Origin: Zoroaster sp. YZ-2022
Taxonomy: Eukaryota; Echinodermata; Asteroidea; Forcipulatida; Zoroasteridae
DNA length: 64,000 nucleotides
Assembly (NCBI GenBank): GCA_029582265.1
Contig: CM055823.1
Location: 28,855,228 to 28,919,227, forward strand
Direction of reading: 5' to 3'
Shown here: piece after piece, positions 11,861 through 33,567 of the stretch
How positions within the stretch are numbered: position 1 is the first letter of the stretch
How the letters are laid out: the number at the start of each line of letters is the position of its first letter
Translations under genes and position numbers: made by a program
The notes under the pieces: generated by a model
What the model saw: only the letters and a program-made list of their open reading frames with translations
Databases searched by the model: none
What the model was told of the DNA's origin: nothing

Positions 11861-13800
11861 TGTCGTGGAGCTTCTCAGCAGATAAAATTGCTAAGCAGAA
11901 TATGTGGCATAGCAACTTTAGATGTTAACCAGCAAATGTGACAGTCTACAACGCATGCGTATTTACCCTGTGCGTGAATACTCGCGGCCGCTTGGTAAAC
12001 AGCCAAAATAGCATCTGGCACGTGATGGTGAATGGACCAGTGAGAATTCGGCTCTCGATCATGAATATGTATGAGGTATAGTAATCTTATTTATCCTCTT
12101 CACCATGCAAAGCTACAGGTTTTACATAATATCATTTAATTACACTTTTTTCTTGTTTTCTTTTTCTTTGTATACAAATGTTCACTTCTTTCTAGATCGG
12201 CAACAAATCATAGTTAATTTATTTATTTTTTAAAACAATTTCCCGTTTTTAACATTCGAAATACTAAGTCTACATTGTATGCAATGTTTTAAGCAAACTA
12301 ACGATAAGCTGTATTTTGAGATAAAGATTATATCAAAAGACAACGTAACATATCAATTGGTTTATGTCAAACAGTAAAGTGAAGCTTTGTCTATAAGCTT
12401 ACAATTAACAGAATAAAACAAATATGACGAGAATGTAATATGGTGTCACCACAGACAGCCTTTACTTATAATGAGTATATGTTATTGCTAAACATGTTAT
12501 TAAATTAAAATGAAACTAAAATTGAAAATATTCAAATGTGCCATTATGCGCTGGGCAGATCACATGTCAAATTAAGCATTCAAAATAAGCGTTAAACTAT
12601 ACAATCTGAATCAACAACATGTAATTAGGTATTAAATGGAGAAATAATTTGTTTAAAAAAGCTTTCAACGAAAGATTTATCAGAAGAGAACATAAAATAT
12701 AAAGTATTTTAAATGCTAAAGTTTGTCTATAAGTTGTTCAAGCTTTTGCCATGAACAAAATGAAACAAATAAAATGAAATGTTAAACATTGGTAAAGTTT
12801 GCTTTTGATAAAGAACCTGCTAGGTTGGAAACGTAAGGCCAATAACTATTATTCTGCATTTATACTACAGGTCCTTTAGGTTGGTAAGCAGTTTGCAACA
12901 GCTAATTCTCTATTTCATTAAATGATACTGATATTTAAAAAAAAATTGAATCCTAGACACGGATGAAGATACACTAACCATAGTTAACATGAAGCAAATT
13001 AAATATTAAACAATTAGACGAAAAGCAATGATTTACTTACATGACAAACATTTGTTTAAGCTTTGAGAACAGAAAAGATTTATCAAAACAAAACGTAAAA
13101 TATTATTAGTTTATTAAAGTTTGTCTATAAATTGTCAAGCTGACAACGAAACAAAATAATTAAATAATCTTATCGCAAAACATTTAGGATCATCTTATTT
13201 AATATCTACATGTTATAAAGATTCCTTTGGTGGTGGTGTTACTTTGAGCGAATGGAGACGAGTGCGTAGAAGTGGAGCAAAACCCAAAGATACTTGGCAC
13301 ATTGCAGAGAGATATCACTCCGCCAGACTGCCAGGAAACGGTTACTTGGACAATATGGTATCGACAATATATACTCAAAATAACATCAAATTCAATGGCA
13401 CTATATACTAGGCACAAATGAAGAGGCATCAACACATCAAATTAAACATTAACAATACAATCGCCAACATGATGAATATTTAAAAAACGATCGCAAAGAG
13501 ATCAAAATGACGATAACGTCTACGACCGCACATTGTCGGGTGCTTGGTAGCTTTATATAATGACTGCCGATACTAATTTTCATCTATTACTCATCTATTA
13601 TGTGTTGTGAGATGCTGAGAAAAAAAAATAGGTGGGTTGACACAATGACACCACATTTCGTTGAATATTTTTTGGTTGTCTTCAGAAGAAATACCAATAC
13701 ATTATTTGACATCAAACAGGAGAGTGCACAAATTTTTCCAACCTTCAGATCTCATAATTACCAAGAAAACTAACAACAACAAAAATAAAATAAAATAAAT
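11861..13800. other. Downstream flank of the receptor gene, no gene
   Basis: At 12085-12125 an inverted TCTTCACCATGCAAAGCTAC Penelope-type motif; otherwise AT-rich sequence with only short open frames. Confidence 0.5.
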
Positions 13801-14157
13801 AAAAATACACTGGGTTACTCTCCTAGGTTTAATGTTACAAATGTAACCCAAATTTTATAGAAATAGAAATAACCTCCACGAGTACGAGATGAATACTTGG
13901 GAGAAAAATCTCTCTTAACAATACTTTTTCCCGAAGAAGCGCATGCATTCGATCTTGAAAGAGAGGTATCTGTGTCGTAGATCTGACTTTCTACAGCTGT
14001 TTGAAATTTTTGATGTTGACTTTTATCTTGTGGCTTTACATTGATGTTTGATTCATCTGTGTGTGAAGGCGTCCTTTCATCCACTGTCACAGAAGGAAGA
14101 GTGGTTGTTGTTTCGCTTTCCTTGATTTGTGTTTCGCTTTCCTTGGGAATCGTGTCT

Positions 14158-23078
<8,921 letters not shown>

Positions 23079-23287
23079 TACTGATTGTAGACGTCCAAAT
23101 TCTGCCTGTATAAAAAAATATTGACAGTTCACAATTTTACATAAAACCTATAGCCTTCTTGGTGCTATCATTTGAGTAGAATATTTTCAAATTATTTCCG
23201 TTCTGAATGTTTGTCTTCATGATATGAAAATTCCAAAGCCGATGAAAACGTAAACATCTTAATGCATTTTCCCCATTTTCACTCTAA

Positions 23288-23505
23288 AGGGGCAGTATCG
23301 TCATGATCAGAGCAGACTTTCAACAGGGCATGGAATCGATGTCCTAGTTTAAGATGAACACCGTGACTGCAAATTATTGGCTCATTTATGCAGTAGTAAC
23401 GGTAATATGACCTTATCTTCAGTGGCAAATTATTTTCAGTCACTAAGTTATTCTAAAACAAGCACTCCGATTCCATGCCCTGTTGATCGTGACTATACTG
23501 CCCCT
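23288..23505. mobile_element. TTAA MITE family K, full copy
   Basis: 218 bp with long inverted ends: AGGGGCAGTATCGTCATGAT with CAGGGCATGGAATC at the left, GATTCCATGCCCTG with GACTATACTGCCCCT at the right, flanked by CTAA and TTAA. Lies just upstream of the receptor's first coding exon. Confidence 0.8.
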
Positions 23506-23509
23506 TTAA

Positions 23510-24480
23510 CAAAACAACATAACTGAAGCTATACAGTTAAGTTGTTCATTGTATATCTCTATTTCAAAGAGATTATAGATCCATTATTACTACCGTATAC
23601 TACATTTCCATCAGTTTTACTCCCAGAACAGGTTATGGTGTTGTTGTTGCTCTTGCTGTTATTATTGTTTTATTCTGCTTAAAGCAAGGTTTTTATGTTT
23701 GCAAGAAGTGTTTTATTTCTTGTACAACTTGCTCTCGATTATGCATTTGTGGTACGATCAATAGGAAGATGTATCTTGGCTAGTGGTCCAAAGGCTAGAA
23801 GAGCTTGGTAAAATTCAGGCCAGGACACGCTTGATCGTTGGAGAAAATGTTTAAATAACTTTAATTGGAATGAATTTATGGGCAATCATCATAAGTCAGC
23901 ACATCGCAGTATGAGGCAAAATATAGGCCTATTAACCGGTAATTACCAACCCTAATGCACAAATGTTTCTTCGTGTTGACACTTTGCTGTCTTCTCATTG
24001 TTCAAATTGTTGGGTGTTCATAAAATCCTTGGGCAGTTTTTGGTATCTTTGCCTACGCTAAAGACAACTTGCATATTCATGAGCACATTTTGTCATGTTA
24101 CCGGTATAGCAGGAAGGTCGGGGGCGACCAGAAACCGGGCACTTTTTGGGGCTTTAGGCCTATACTAACTGGTTACCCCCCCCAAAAAAAAAAACCCAAA
24201 CAAACAAACAAAACAAACAAACAACAGCAACAACAACAACAACAACAACAACAAACAAAACAAAACAAAACAAAAAACAAAACATTCTGCAGAAATTTGT
24301 CAGCAACCCTTGAAATTATTCACACTTGTAGCTTAATTCTATTGTATTATTTGGGTATGCATTACAATAATTTACTATCGTTGTCTGAACCAGTACTTTC
24401 TGATCCAAGTTGAACATTCTTTTGTACAAATTCAAGTAATAACCTCTGTTTCTTTCAGCACTGTGCAACTAAATCTACAA
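23510..24480. other. No gene; CAA/CAAA low-complexity run
   Basis: 24185-24290 is a CAA-rich run (poly-Gln frame is an artefact). 24430-24540 (CAACTAAATCTACAATTTAT and CATGGCCCCCATGCAGTGC) recurs twice at 30050-30310. Confidence 0.6.
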
Positions 24481-24677
24481 TTTATATGAAATATTCAACA
24501 AAAATCAACCAAACATGGCCCCCATGCAGTGCAAATACGCGTCAATAAATCTTTTAATAAATTGATCACAATTCTACCACCATGATCACACAAAAACAGA
24601 ACACATGTGTTATTTGATATGATGATTTCGGAATTCGCCGATTTAAATATAAGAATACAATTTATATTCAACAAACT

Positions 24678-25037
24678 TAGCTTAGGCGATACCGTTTTTT
24701 TTTCATCCACGATATATCGATTTTCGATAATATCGCGATTATATTTTCATTCATGCATGATTGCTTTAGAGCCGATAACCACAGGTATGTACCCCTCTAC
24801 AAGCGTAACAATATATCGCAAATTCGTTTGCAGAGCGTTGTATGTACTTCTGAAGTAGTTCACTTTTCTTTCTCAATTCCTAAAGCTGAAAAGACTGTTC
24901 TAATTCTATTTCCATTGAATTTCTGACTTGACTCACAATGGCGATTTTTTTTTAACTTAAAAAAGTTCTCGATATCGTAATCGAATAAAAAAAGGTATCG
25001 CGATATTCGATATTATCGTGTTATCGCCCAAGCTTAA
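24678..25037. mobile_element. MITE family T (TTAAGCTTGGGCGATA)
   Basis: Ends TTAGCTTAGGCGATACCG and TATCGCCCAAGCTTAA are inverted, and the subterminal parts are rich in ATATCG. A left half is at 42417-42700 and a right half at 46676-46862. Confidence 0.75.
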
Positions 25038-26210
25038 ATATGCCCCCTCCCCTCTCCCCACTCCCAGTGGCAGTGCAAACACAATGTAGCCTATATGGTT
25101 CTTCAATAATTAATTCACTAACACACTGGCATGGTAGTCTAGTGGTTGGAGCGCTCGTCTTGCACGTAGAAGGTACGGAGTACAAGACTATGTTTTTCAA
25201 CATTTTCATAAATTTGTTTTTACACATTTTTTTTATACATTTTTAACTACAAAAATAATTCAGAAGCCTTTCTATATAACAGTAATTCACAGATTTTTGT
25301 CAAGGAAAATAAAGTTAAAAATTCATTTTTAGTATACAAATGCATATAGTAAACGAAGTGTACTGCAGAGGGAAATCGCTGCCCATAAAGGTCATCACTA
25401 TTAAAAGCGCTCGCACGCCCAATTTGTTTTACATAATGCGACGAGAATCATTGTTTTAGGCCTTATATTAACAACGGTTTTTTTTTTACAATGGACCGAT
25501 GCAATTATATGAGCCTATAAAAAGACGGATTTTGTTGTTGTTGTTGCTATGAAACGATGTCCAATTGCAGCCAAAATTGCTGGATCGATTGGAATTCTAC
25601 CATGTTGTGTTTTAAACGATTTTTTCACACAGGGGTACGAACGTTTGCCCGATTTTTGAGCCCTCTCTCAGCCACCATACTTTATGTAGGGGGGATTTGG
25701 TCTGGTTCTGCGTAAACTGCGTATATAGTACATGTATCACGTATTTCCCTGTTGGCCAAAAATAAATAAATAACTAAATATATAAATCGGTGTGTCACCG
25801 CAATGATTTTGAAGCCGATCTATGACCAGAACTCGAACACTTTTTTCCACGTTCAGTAAATGGGGAAAGGAAACATGTTAATATGGCCGAAGCAAAATAG
25901 GTTTTTATTTTTCATGAAACACTTCTGCACAACTATTGACCTTGTTCTGACCTTGTTGTATTTTGTATGTCTGGCTATTTTTGTTTATGTGTCTGTTGTT
26001 TTAAATGTTTCAGTTTGTCTAGGTCTGCTCGGTTTTAGTCAGTTTGTCTAGGTCTGCTCGGTTTTAGTTTTTTGCTGTTTTTTAAATTGTTTAAATTGTT
26101 TTTCATACATTATTTTCATACTTTTTAAAACGTTCACATACATTTGTGACCCACTCTGTGAAAATGAGTCACAAGTCGCAAAGTTTGAAAACTTGAGATT
26201 TCTATGTGGC
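25038..26210. other. No gene; tRNA-like trace and MITE G fragment
   Basis: 25126-25190 (GGCATGGTAGTCTAGTGGTT) resembles a tRNA-type A-box region. 25540-25840 is a family G copy. The rest is unrecognised. Confidence 0.5.
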
Positions 26211-26212
26211 TT

Positions 26213-26262
26213 TAATATTTTATTGACTGAAATTGACGTCAATTTCAATCAATAAAATATTA
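26213..26262. repeat. 50-bp palindrome centred on TGACGTCA
   Basis: TAATATTTTATTGACTGAAA is mirrored with one mismatch around a TGACGTCA centre. Confidence 0.85.
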
Positions 26263-26379
26263 AAATGAATGATTTGTTTGTGACGGTAAGTTGTTTCATT
26301 TCTGTCATTTGTTTTCCTTTTGAATGGTTGTTTTCCTAATAAATCAATTGTGTTAATTATGCAAATTATTAGGTAAAAT

Positions 26380-26530
26380 TTATAGCTTTGCATGGTGAAG
26401 AGGATAAGTAAGACTAATTACGTTGACACTATGTGAAATTCTCTCAATTGAGTAGTAATTAGTTCTGAAAAGAGTTGTAACCTCCAGTTCTTTTCAGAAC
26501 TAATTACTACTCAATTGAGAGAATTTCACA
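26380..26530. mobile_element. Penelope-like terminal fragment with 40-bp inverted repeat
   Basis: GCTTTGCATGGTGAAGAGGA precedes inverted arms GTGAAATTCTCTCAATTGAG and CTCAATTGAGAGAATTTCAC around a TTGTAACCTCCAGTT spacer. The same word set occurs at 57430-57530 and 58612-58700. Confidence 0.5.
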
Positions 26531-26805
26531 TGTAGTATGGTCGTTAAGCATTATGACCGGGAAAAAATGGTATAAAGATGATTTTTACACCAGATGAGCA
26601 GAATTTGCCATAGAACAACATATCCAAAAGCCGCAAAAATCCTCTTTGGGGATTTTGTTTTATGAGTGTTTAAATATTTTGCACATTTTTGCATGTTTTT
26701 GTATGGAAAAGGTAAAAAATCAAGGATTTTATGTGACTTTTGGCGGTTCATTCACCTTCATTGAAGAAAATGCAAAGTCTAAGTTGCTGAAAATGGTTAC
26801 AAGAA

Positions 26806-27037
26806 GCACGGGTGGCCGAGTGGTTAACCCACTTGCCTCTCACCACTGTGACCCGGGTTCGATTCCCGACTTGGACCTGGTTTCTGGGTTCAAGTCTCGA
26901 TGCTGACCTGTCTCATGTGAGTTGAAGTTATTTCTCCTGTGTTTCCAGTCTTCTCGGATAAGGACACTAAAATGTAGGCCCCGTCTGCTTTCACTCCTGA
27001 TCTATAATAAGGCGGACGTTAAAGACCCACTGAGGAC
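26806..27037 (+). mobile_element. tRNA-derived SINE S2, 5' part (continues 27966-28035)
   Basis: GGGTGGCCGAGTGGTTAACC and CCCGGGTTCGATTCCCGA are A- and B-box regions of a Leu/Ser-type tRNA head. The body runs to CCCACTGAGGAC and resumes at 27966 with CTGAGGACGCTGGCCCGTGG after a hAT-like insertion. Confidence 0.7.
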
Positions 27038-27965
27038 CAGGTTTGGTGATTTTTTTTTTTTTTAAATAATAAATAAAATAAATCGGATTTTTTTTAAAAT
27101 TTAGATCAGATTTTTTAAATTTTAAATCGGATTTTTTTGTATTTTTGTAAATTTATAAAATTTAGATTTGCTGGAGTGACTTTATTCAATTGAATGTAAC
27201 ATAATATAATGCTGCACTAATAAAAAGCATTTTTTTATAATCCTAAGTGTCTGTATAAATGTGTAGTCCTACAAAATTTTGATGACTCTAACTTGACTCA
27301 AATTGAACTGACAAAGTATATCTCTGTTGTAATATTTTTTCCCATGGAAATCCCCTCTCTGATTACCCAATGGAATTTTCATAGCTTGTGGGTTTTTCCA
27401 AGAATATAATCAAATACATAGTGCAGACTACAGACCATGGTAGAAAGATGATCTTAACCCAATCAATATGGTATCTACTTAAAATTTAGAATAAAATGTA
27501 AAAAAAAAAGTTATAAAAAACGTTCAAAGTACATGTCCCCCACAAACATTTCCATTTGTTTTGTGTTAACTTTGTGTTAGTGTAATGTTGATCTAGTACA
27601 GATATCATTCCAGAACTTTTTGCCAACCAATTAGTTAGAGTATTGTTACCATTAAAGTGATTTATGTATTAAAAGAAGATAATAGAAAAATAGTTTGATT
27701 TTATATTCGACATTTAGAAATGCTGTATGAGATTGGTACTTATAAACATCTGCTTGTCAAATTTATGGGGGTGATGGTTTTAAATATTCTAAACCTCTTA
27801 ATTAGTATGATCCACTTGCGGTTATATTTACTAAATTGATGTTACATTAAACTTACAAATAAGAAAAATCTCAGGAAATTAATTTGTCAAAAAATTGATT
27901 TAAATCAGTGATTTTGTGATTTAAATCGCGATTTAAATCAACGTGATTTAAATCAAGCAACGCTG
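27038..27965. mobile_element. hAT-like nonautonomous element, 928 bp
   Basis: Flanked by a perfect 8-bp duplication CTGAGGAC (27030-27037, 27966-27973). Ends CAGGTTTGGTGATTT and AAATCAAGCAACGCTG are imperfect inverted copies starting CAG, the hAT pattern. The interior is AT-rich with ATTTAAATC words and no transposase. Confidence 0.75.
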
Positions 27966-28179
27966 CTGAGGACGCTGGCCCGTGGGCATGGTACCATCCT
28001 CAGCCACCGCCAACACGGGGAAAGAATCGGCCAAGAGTAAGTAATTTAACACATAACTATCTCCCGACTATGGCAAACCGGAAATTCACGAAAGTAGCGA
28101 AGCGTTCACAATCAAAACGAAAATTGAAATAATTTTCACTTAAACGCTCATATAAAACCAAACATTACCCAATTAGTCT

Positions 28180-28860
28180 ACTAGCAGAACAAAGTGAACA
28201 ATTCATCACAAACCTATTCAAAGCAAAACCATTTCCAAGGAAAAACTTGCTCTGGATAAAGGTTTAAACCCCTGCTAGACCAACCCGTTTTTATCCTTTG
28301 AGTGATTTTAACACTTTTCATAGAAAATTGAGAATTGCATACCTAATGCGTAACAAAACTTCCAAAGCCCACCCTTTCAAACCACCATCCACTTGGCATC
28401 CAAAAACCACACAGAGTGCAAACGCTCGAAAACTAATTGGAAGCCACAACATTTCAACTTGCTCATATTCGCCTGAGAACTCAGGAAAAGAACATGACAA
28501 GAATCTCATAAACACTATGAATCAGTTGCAAGCAAATCTCAAATTCACATACGAGGCCTCAAAAACCTCAATCGATTATCTTGACTTAACCATTTTCAAA
28601 GGAAAACACTTCCGTGAAACTGGCATAATTGACACAAAAGTGTACACCATGAAATCAACAGAAACATACCAGTTTCTACACATAACCTCATCACACCCAC
28701 CCCATGTATTCAAAGCATTTATCTACGGAGAAACTCTCCGATATGCGAGAAATACCAACAATGAAGAAGATTTCGTAGAAAAAGTCAAGATTCTCTCGAA
28801 GAACCAGATGATCATGAAACCCTTAATGTTCTGCTTTCCTTTTTAGAGGAACAAATCACA
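28180..28860 (+). mobile_element. Penelope-like retroelement RT fragment
   Basis: Frame 28298-28846 contains RKLRIAYLMRNK, SKTSIDYLDLTIFKGKHF and FLHITSSHPPHVFKAFIYGE, then TLRYARNTNNEEDF. The pattern L-D-x-T-[IV]-F-K-G and HPPH-x-K-x-[FI]-x-Y-[GS]-x-x-LR-x-x-R is that of Penelope-like RTs. Both ends are missing. Confidence 0.6.
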
Positions 28861-29107
28861 TAAAATCAACGAGCTCTCTCACTCAAACAAAACGGACACA
28901 TTACAACTGTTTGAAAAGAACATCAATTCAATGTCTTATCTTAAAAATAAGACAGGAGACCACCCAGTTCCTTAATTTGGACCATTACATGCAACTGATG
29001 ATTGCCAAGTGAGGAATGAAAACTTAGCTATTGCTACTAAAGGATCTGAAAAAATATCCTGTCTCTTCTACACGTTTCCCCATTTTTGACCGATCGGTCA
29101 TTATTGC

Positions 29108-29335
29108 ATTGGCGGATCCGGGGGCTAGGGGATGTAGCCCCCGCCGTTTTTTAAAAAAAATTAAAAAAAAGAGAGAGAGAGAGATAGGGGAGGGGAGGGG
29201 AGAACGCACTCCCATGCACAGTGTGCAGGATAAACATAAGGATGTGACCTACTTAGTACTGTACTGAAAAAAATAATGTTTTTGATTCTCAGCCCCCCTC
29301 CCTAAAAAATATTCTGGATCCGCCCATGTATTGGT
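29108..29335. mobile_element. MITE family W (TGGCGGATCC)
   Basis: Ends ATTGGCGGATCCGGGGGCTA and TCTGGATCCGCCCATG are inverted. Interior includes GAGAGAGAGA and GGGAGGGGA. Other copies at 33568-33797 and 37508-37781 in opposite orientation. Confidence 0.75.
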
Positions 29336-30480
29336 ACCTTCAAACATAAGGCCTGCTATTCCCACAAATTTGTATTGTCAAATGGACAAACATTGAAAAT
29401 AGTCAGATACGGATTCAATGTATTTCATTTTGTATAACAAATGCATCTTGAAAAACAAAAACAAAAAGCCAACAAAGATGGAGTGTCACTGAATGGGATT
29501 GGACCATCATTCTTTATCACAATATCAATGCGAACATATTTTTTTTAAATTCAAATACCCATAAAAAAATTCCCCAAAGAGGATTTTTGCGGATTTGGGA
29601 TATGTTGTTATACTCAGAATTCTGATTCGTTTGACACCAAAACCAGCTTTATACCATTTTTCCGGGTAGCACCTATATTTCATCTTCTACTACCATACTA
29701 ATGGTGTCACCGCAATAAGTCTTACTGATGCAAACTATTGATTATTACAAATGCCATATCTCCATAATGCAATACGTCACACACCTCTAACATATACCAA
29801 ATTAAATCTGTTGATGTACTCTTTCCAGCCACATAGAAATCTCAATTTTTCAAATTTGCGACTTGTGACTCATTTTCACAGAGCGGGTCACATTTGTACT
29901 TTGCTTATTTCAACCATTGTTTGTATTTTGTAAGAGTATTTAATCATTTAAGTTTTAGTTCTTTATCAGTCAACATGTTCAAAAGTATTTTGACTTAATC
30001 ATATTAAGTCTGCTTTTCAAGCAGGCCTAATAACCTCTTTTTCTTTAAGTACTGTACAACTAAATCTACAATTTATATGAAATATTCAACAAAAGTCAAC
30101 CAAACATGGCCCCCAAGCTTAATTCTATTGTATTATTTGGGTATGTATTACAATAATTTACTATCGTTGTCTGAACCAAGTTGAACATTCTTTTGTACAA
30201 ATTCAAGTAATAACCTCCGTTTCTTACAGCACTGTACAACTAAATCTACAATTTATATGAAATATTCAACAAAAGTCAACCAAACATGGCCCCCATGCAG
30301 TGCAAGTACGAGTCACTAAACCATTTAATAAAAAATAAATAATAAATTTTTATGAAATAAATTTTGGTAAATAAAGTCGAATTTAGAAAAATTGAAATAA
30401 AATGATAATTTATTTCATAAAAATTAGGAAAAGTGGACTTATTAAGTCAAAATACTTTTGAACATTCAATTGATCCAGCA
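29336..30480. other. No gene; short direct duplication
   Basis: CAACTAAATCTACAATTTAT to CATGGCCCCC appears at 30058-30115 and again at 30238-30300. 30325-30430 forms an ATAAATTTTTATGAAATAAA inverted pair. Otherwise unrecognised. Confidence 0.6.
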
Positions 30481-31292
30481 AATTTGGTTGCAATTGGACA
30501 TCGTTTCATAGCAAAAAAAATTTAAATTTAAAATGTCGACGTGCGGCTGTGAGGCGACGCGCGCGGAGACCAGAAACCGGAGACATTTTTTGGCCTTACC
30601 TAGATTTGATAAAAATGCAAAACATACCATACACAGCCACAATTTCCGTACCCTCGCTTGAACATTGATCTTACCAAGACTCAGATTGTTTAAAACAAAT
30701 TCCTGGAAATATTATAAATCAGCACTGTTCACTGTGGTCTTTTATTGCTTATATACACTCCGATCAATGTTGAAGTCATGTAATACACGAAGTATTCCTA
30801 GCGCTATTCAGTCCGTCAGAAGGTAGAGAATCAGTGAACGATCCAGAACAACACCGTACGGTGCACGGCTGTTACGCCATATTGTGGGAAAACCCATCTC
30901 GCAATCACGCACGCGCACAGTAACATCAGGTTAAAGTGCATAATGGCGCATTATAAACTACAATGGACGTATAATTTATCTATAATTTATAAGTCTTGAC
31001 AGTAAACGGGTCTTTTTGTCTACGAACACTCGATAATATATATCAAAAGCGGAAAAAGTGATTCACAGTATTAACTTCATATAAAAGTGCAAGAGTGCAT
31101 ACGATGAAACTGAGTGATAAGCCTACATGCCGTTTTTAAAACCTGTTTTAAGTAAAGATCTTTCTTTTGACAATTTTGTTTAATTTTAAAAGAATGAAGA
31201 AAATATTGAAGTAACAACGGTATATACTATATAGCCAACGAATTAGATCTGTCAATAGTTAATGTTTAATATTTGCTTAGTGCATTCTTTAA

Positions 31293-32379
31293 AGGCACCT
31301 GGCAATAGGTTTTTATTGATTTAAACAATAAAGTATATGTGTATTAACAATAAACAAATTGTTTGGAGTGATTATTTGTCAGGATTTATATGTTTAAAAA
31401 CAATATGAAGTTGTTTGAGGGTGACTCCGCCCATCCCTTTTGTGACGTCATTCGAGGAAGGATTCGCCGCTGATGGAACATCGACCCCCTCGACGCCCTC
31501 GAGAATTGCCTGTGTTTACACGTGTGGTTTGGTTTGTTATAAAGGCATTTTCCGGCATTTTCCCAGCAATGCCGACCAGGTGTGTGCTGCTGGATGCAAC
31601 AAAACAACTAAAGATGGGGTCAGCCTGCATCTGTTTCCAGCTGATCCCAAATATAGGCGGTTATGGGCAGCGAAAGTCAGGATAACGAGGGCAAAGTGGT
31701 CCGTTCCGAGTCGTTTTCAGCGCTATGCAGTGACCACTTCGAGCCGTCGTGTTTCGAATCCGGGATGTACCACACATTTGACATGACAAAAAAGTAATTC
31801 TGAAACATGACGCCATCCCAACCATATTCCCAGTTAGTGGAAATCTAAGAGCAACCCGAAAGACGTGACAAACCCTACAGGAGCATTTGCCAAACGTGAA
31901 AAATCCATGTGCATGTTGTGTTCTCTTTATACATGTACATGTAACGTTATAGTCAGTAGGTACCGTTTTCGTAGCACTAGCGGCATTGCTGCACCTATAT
32001 CGTGAAAAACTTGCATGCTTCCCATTGGGCCTTGTTTTACGTTGTCGTTTCATCTGAAACTAGGTTACAGGTTAGGCATACATTTTGTAAGTATGTGTGC
32101 TGGCAGTTCATGACAGACTTGACAGTTGTGTATAGACTATAGTGCAATGACCAATGTGTCAGACTACACATTTTCTCTTCAAATATCCCTGCCTCGAATG
32201 ACGTCACGAACAGCGCCACCATGTGTCAATGTAAAGGGGGGGCCTATTCTAAAGTCGTAAATACAATAAAACCACTATTTCTGTAACCTTAGTTACTTGT
32301 TTATTCACATTCCACTCATAAAAATGTATATATTTATGACAAAAGCTACATTTGGACAAAATACCAGTGCCAGGTGCCT
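31293..32379. mobile_element. Kolobok-like DNA element with TTAA duplication
   Basis: Inverted ends AGGCACCTGGCA, flanked by TTAA on both sides (31289-31292, 32380-32383). The paralogous sequence at 1660-1680 shows the uninterrupted TTAA site. TTAA targets plus a THAP-type domain are known for the Kolobok superfamily. No transposase catalytic part is visible, so it is nonautonomous or decayed. Confidence 0.75.
31568..31790 (+). pseudogene. Frameshifted THAP zinc-finger domain
   Basis: Starts MPTRC, then in a second frame AAGCNKTTKDGVSLHLFPAD and RRLWAAKVR, then in a third frame ALCSDHFEPSCFESGM. These are the C2CH pattern of a THAP DNA-binding domain, with the C-x2-H seen as CSDH. Two frameshifts and a stop after DMTKK leave it broken. 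Inside the TTAA element. Confidence 0.75.
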
Positions 32380-33085
32380 TTAAGTGGAATGATGATTGCG
32401 AACAACAAGCTTTGTAAAAAGTAGAAAAACCCACTCGCACTTATAGGTGTCCACTATGAACACGTCTCGATAATATTTTCATTTTGTCAAAAGTGGAAAA
32501 CCCCATTTACAGTATTTCAGGTTAAAGGACTTCAGGTTAAAGTGCAATAGCGCAGACGATGCATTGAGTGGTTATACTGGGGTTTTTGTATAACATGTTT
32601 TAAGTAAAGACCTTTGAATATTTTGTTTTAAAAGAATGATGTAAATTACTGACTTTTCGTTCTCACGCACGCATACTCACAGTAACATCAGGTTAAAAGT
32701 GCATAAGACTATAATGGGCCTATAATGTATCGCAGTCTTGACAGTAAACGTTTTGTCTACGAACACTCGATAATATTTATCAACAGTGGAAAAACAGTGT
32801 TAACTTAGTACAATAATGCATACCATGCATTGAGTGACTATGCTGTCTTTTTGTATAAACATGTTTTAAGTAAAGACCTTTGAATATTTTGTTTAATTTA
32901 AACCAAAAAATGAAGAAAATATTTGAGTAACAAATGCCTATTTGCTTAGTGATGATCGCGAAAAACAAGCTGTTGCGCCATCTTTGTAAAAAGTGGACAA
33001 CCCACTCGCACTTATAGGTGCAGTAAATTCAGGTTAAAATGTGCCATACGACGAACCTCCATGGATCAAACAGTCTAGTTCACAT

Positions 33086-33256
33086 TAAAGGGACATAGTA
33101 AAAGAATTACTCGGCATAATTAGGACTTAAAAATTTACTGTGCTTAAGTCATAATTATATGAGATATTAAATCATAATTATGACTTAAACTGAGTAAATT
33201 TTTAAAGTCATAATTATGACTTAACCCGAGTATTTTTTTTACTATGTCCCTTTAAA
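33086..33256. mobile_element. TTAA MITE family P (palindromic CATAATTATG)
   Basis: Ends AAGGGACATAGTAAAAGAAT and TTTTTACTATGTCCCTTTAA. The interior is built of palindromic AAGTCATAATTATGACTT words. Relatives: 34454-35188, 37170-37300, 38690-39018. Confidence 0.7.
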
Positions 33257-33567
33257 GTTTCCGTAAGTTCACGATAAACACTCGATAATTTTGTCAAAAG
33301 CAGAAAACCCCATTTACAGTATTATAGACTTCAGGTTAAAGTGCAATAGTGCAGACGATGCATTGAGTGGTTATGTTGGGGTTTTGGTATTTTAAGTAAA
33401 TGTAAAGACCTTTGAATATTTTGTTTTAAAAGAATGATGTAAATTAAGCCTAGCCAACACATTAGAATGCCATAGAACGGAAGATGTCGAAGAGAAGGTC
33501 ACAGTAGATAATAATTTATACATATAGCCACTGGCGTAAATCCGTGATGATGAAAAGTGGGGGAGGG

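Larger units (their letters stand above)
30714..33060. repeat. Repeat paralogous to 1132-2000, with internal degenerate copies
   Basis: 30714-31288 matches 1132-1668; 32384 onward matches 1673 onward. 32690-33060 is a further degenerate copy (CTTGACAGTAAACG, AACACTCGATAATATTTATC, GTTGCGCCATCTTTG). A TTAA element is inserted at 31289. Confidence 0.85.

Noticed and set aside
24069..24413. Poly-Gln frame
   Set aside because: CAA low-complexity run, no domain.
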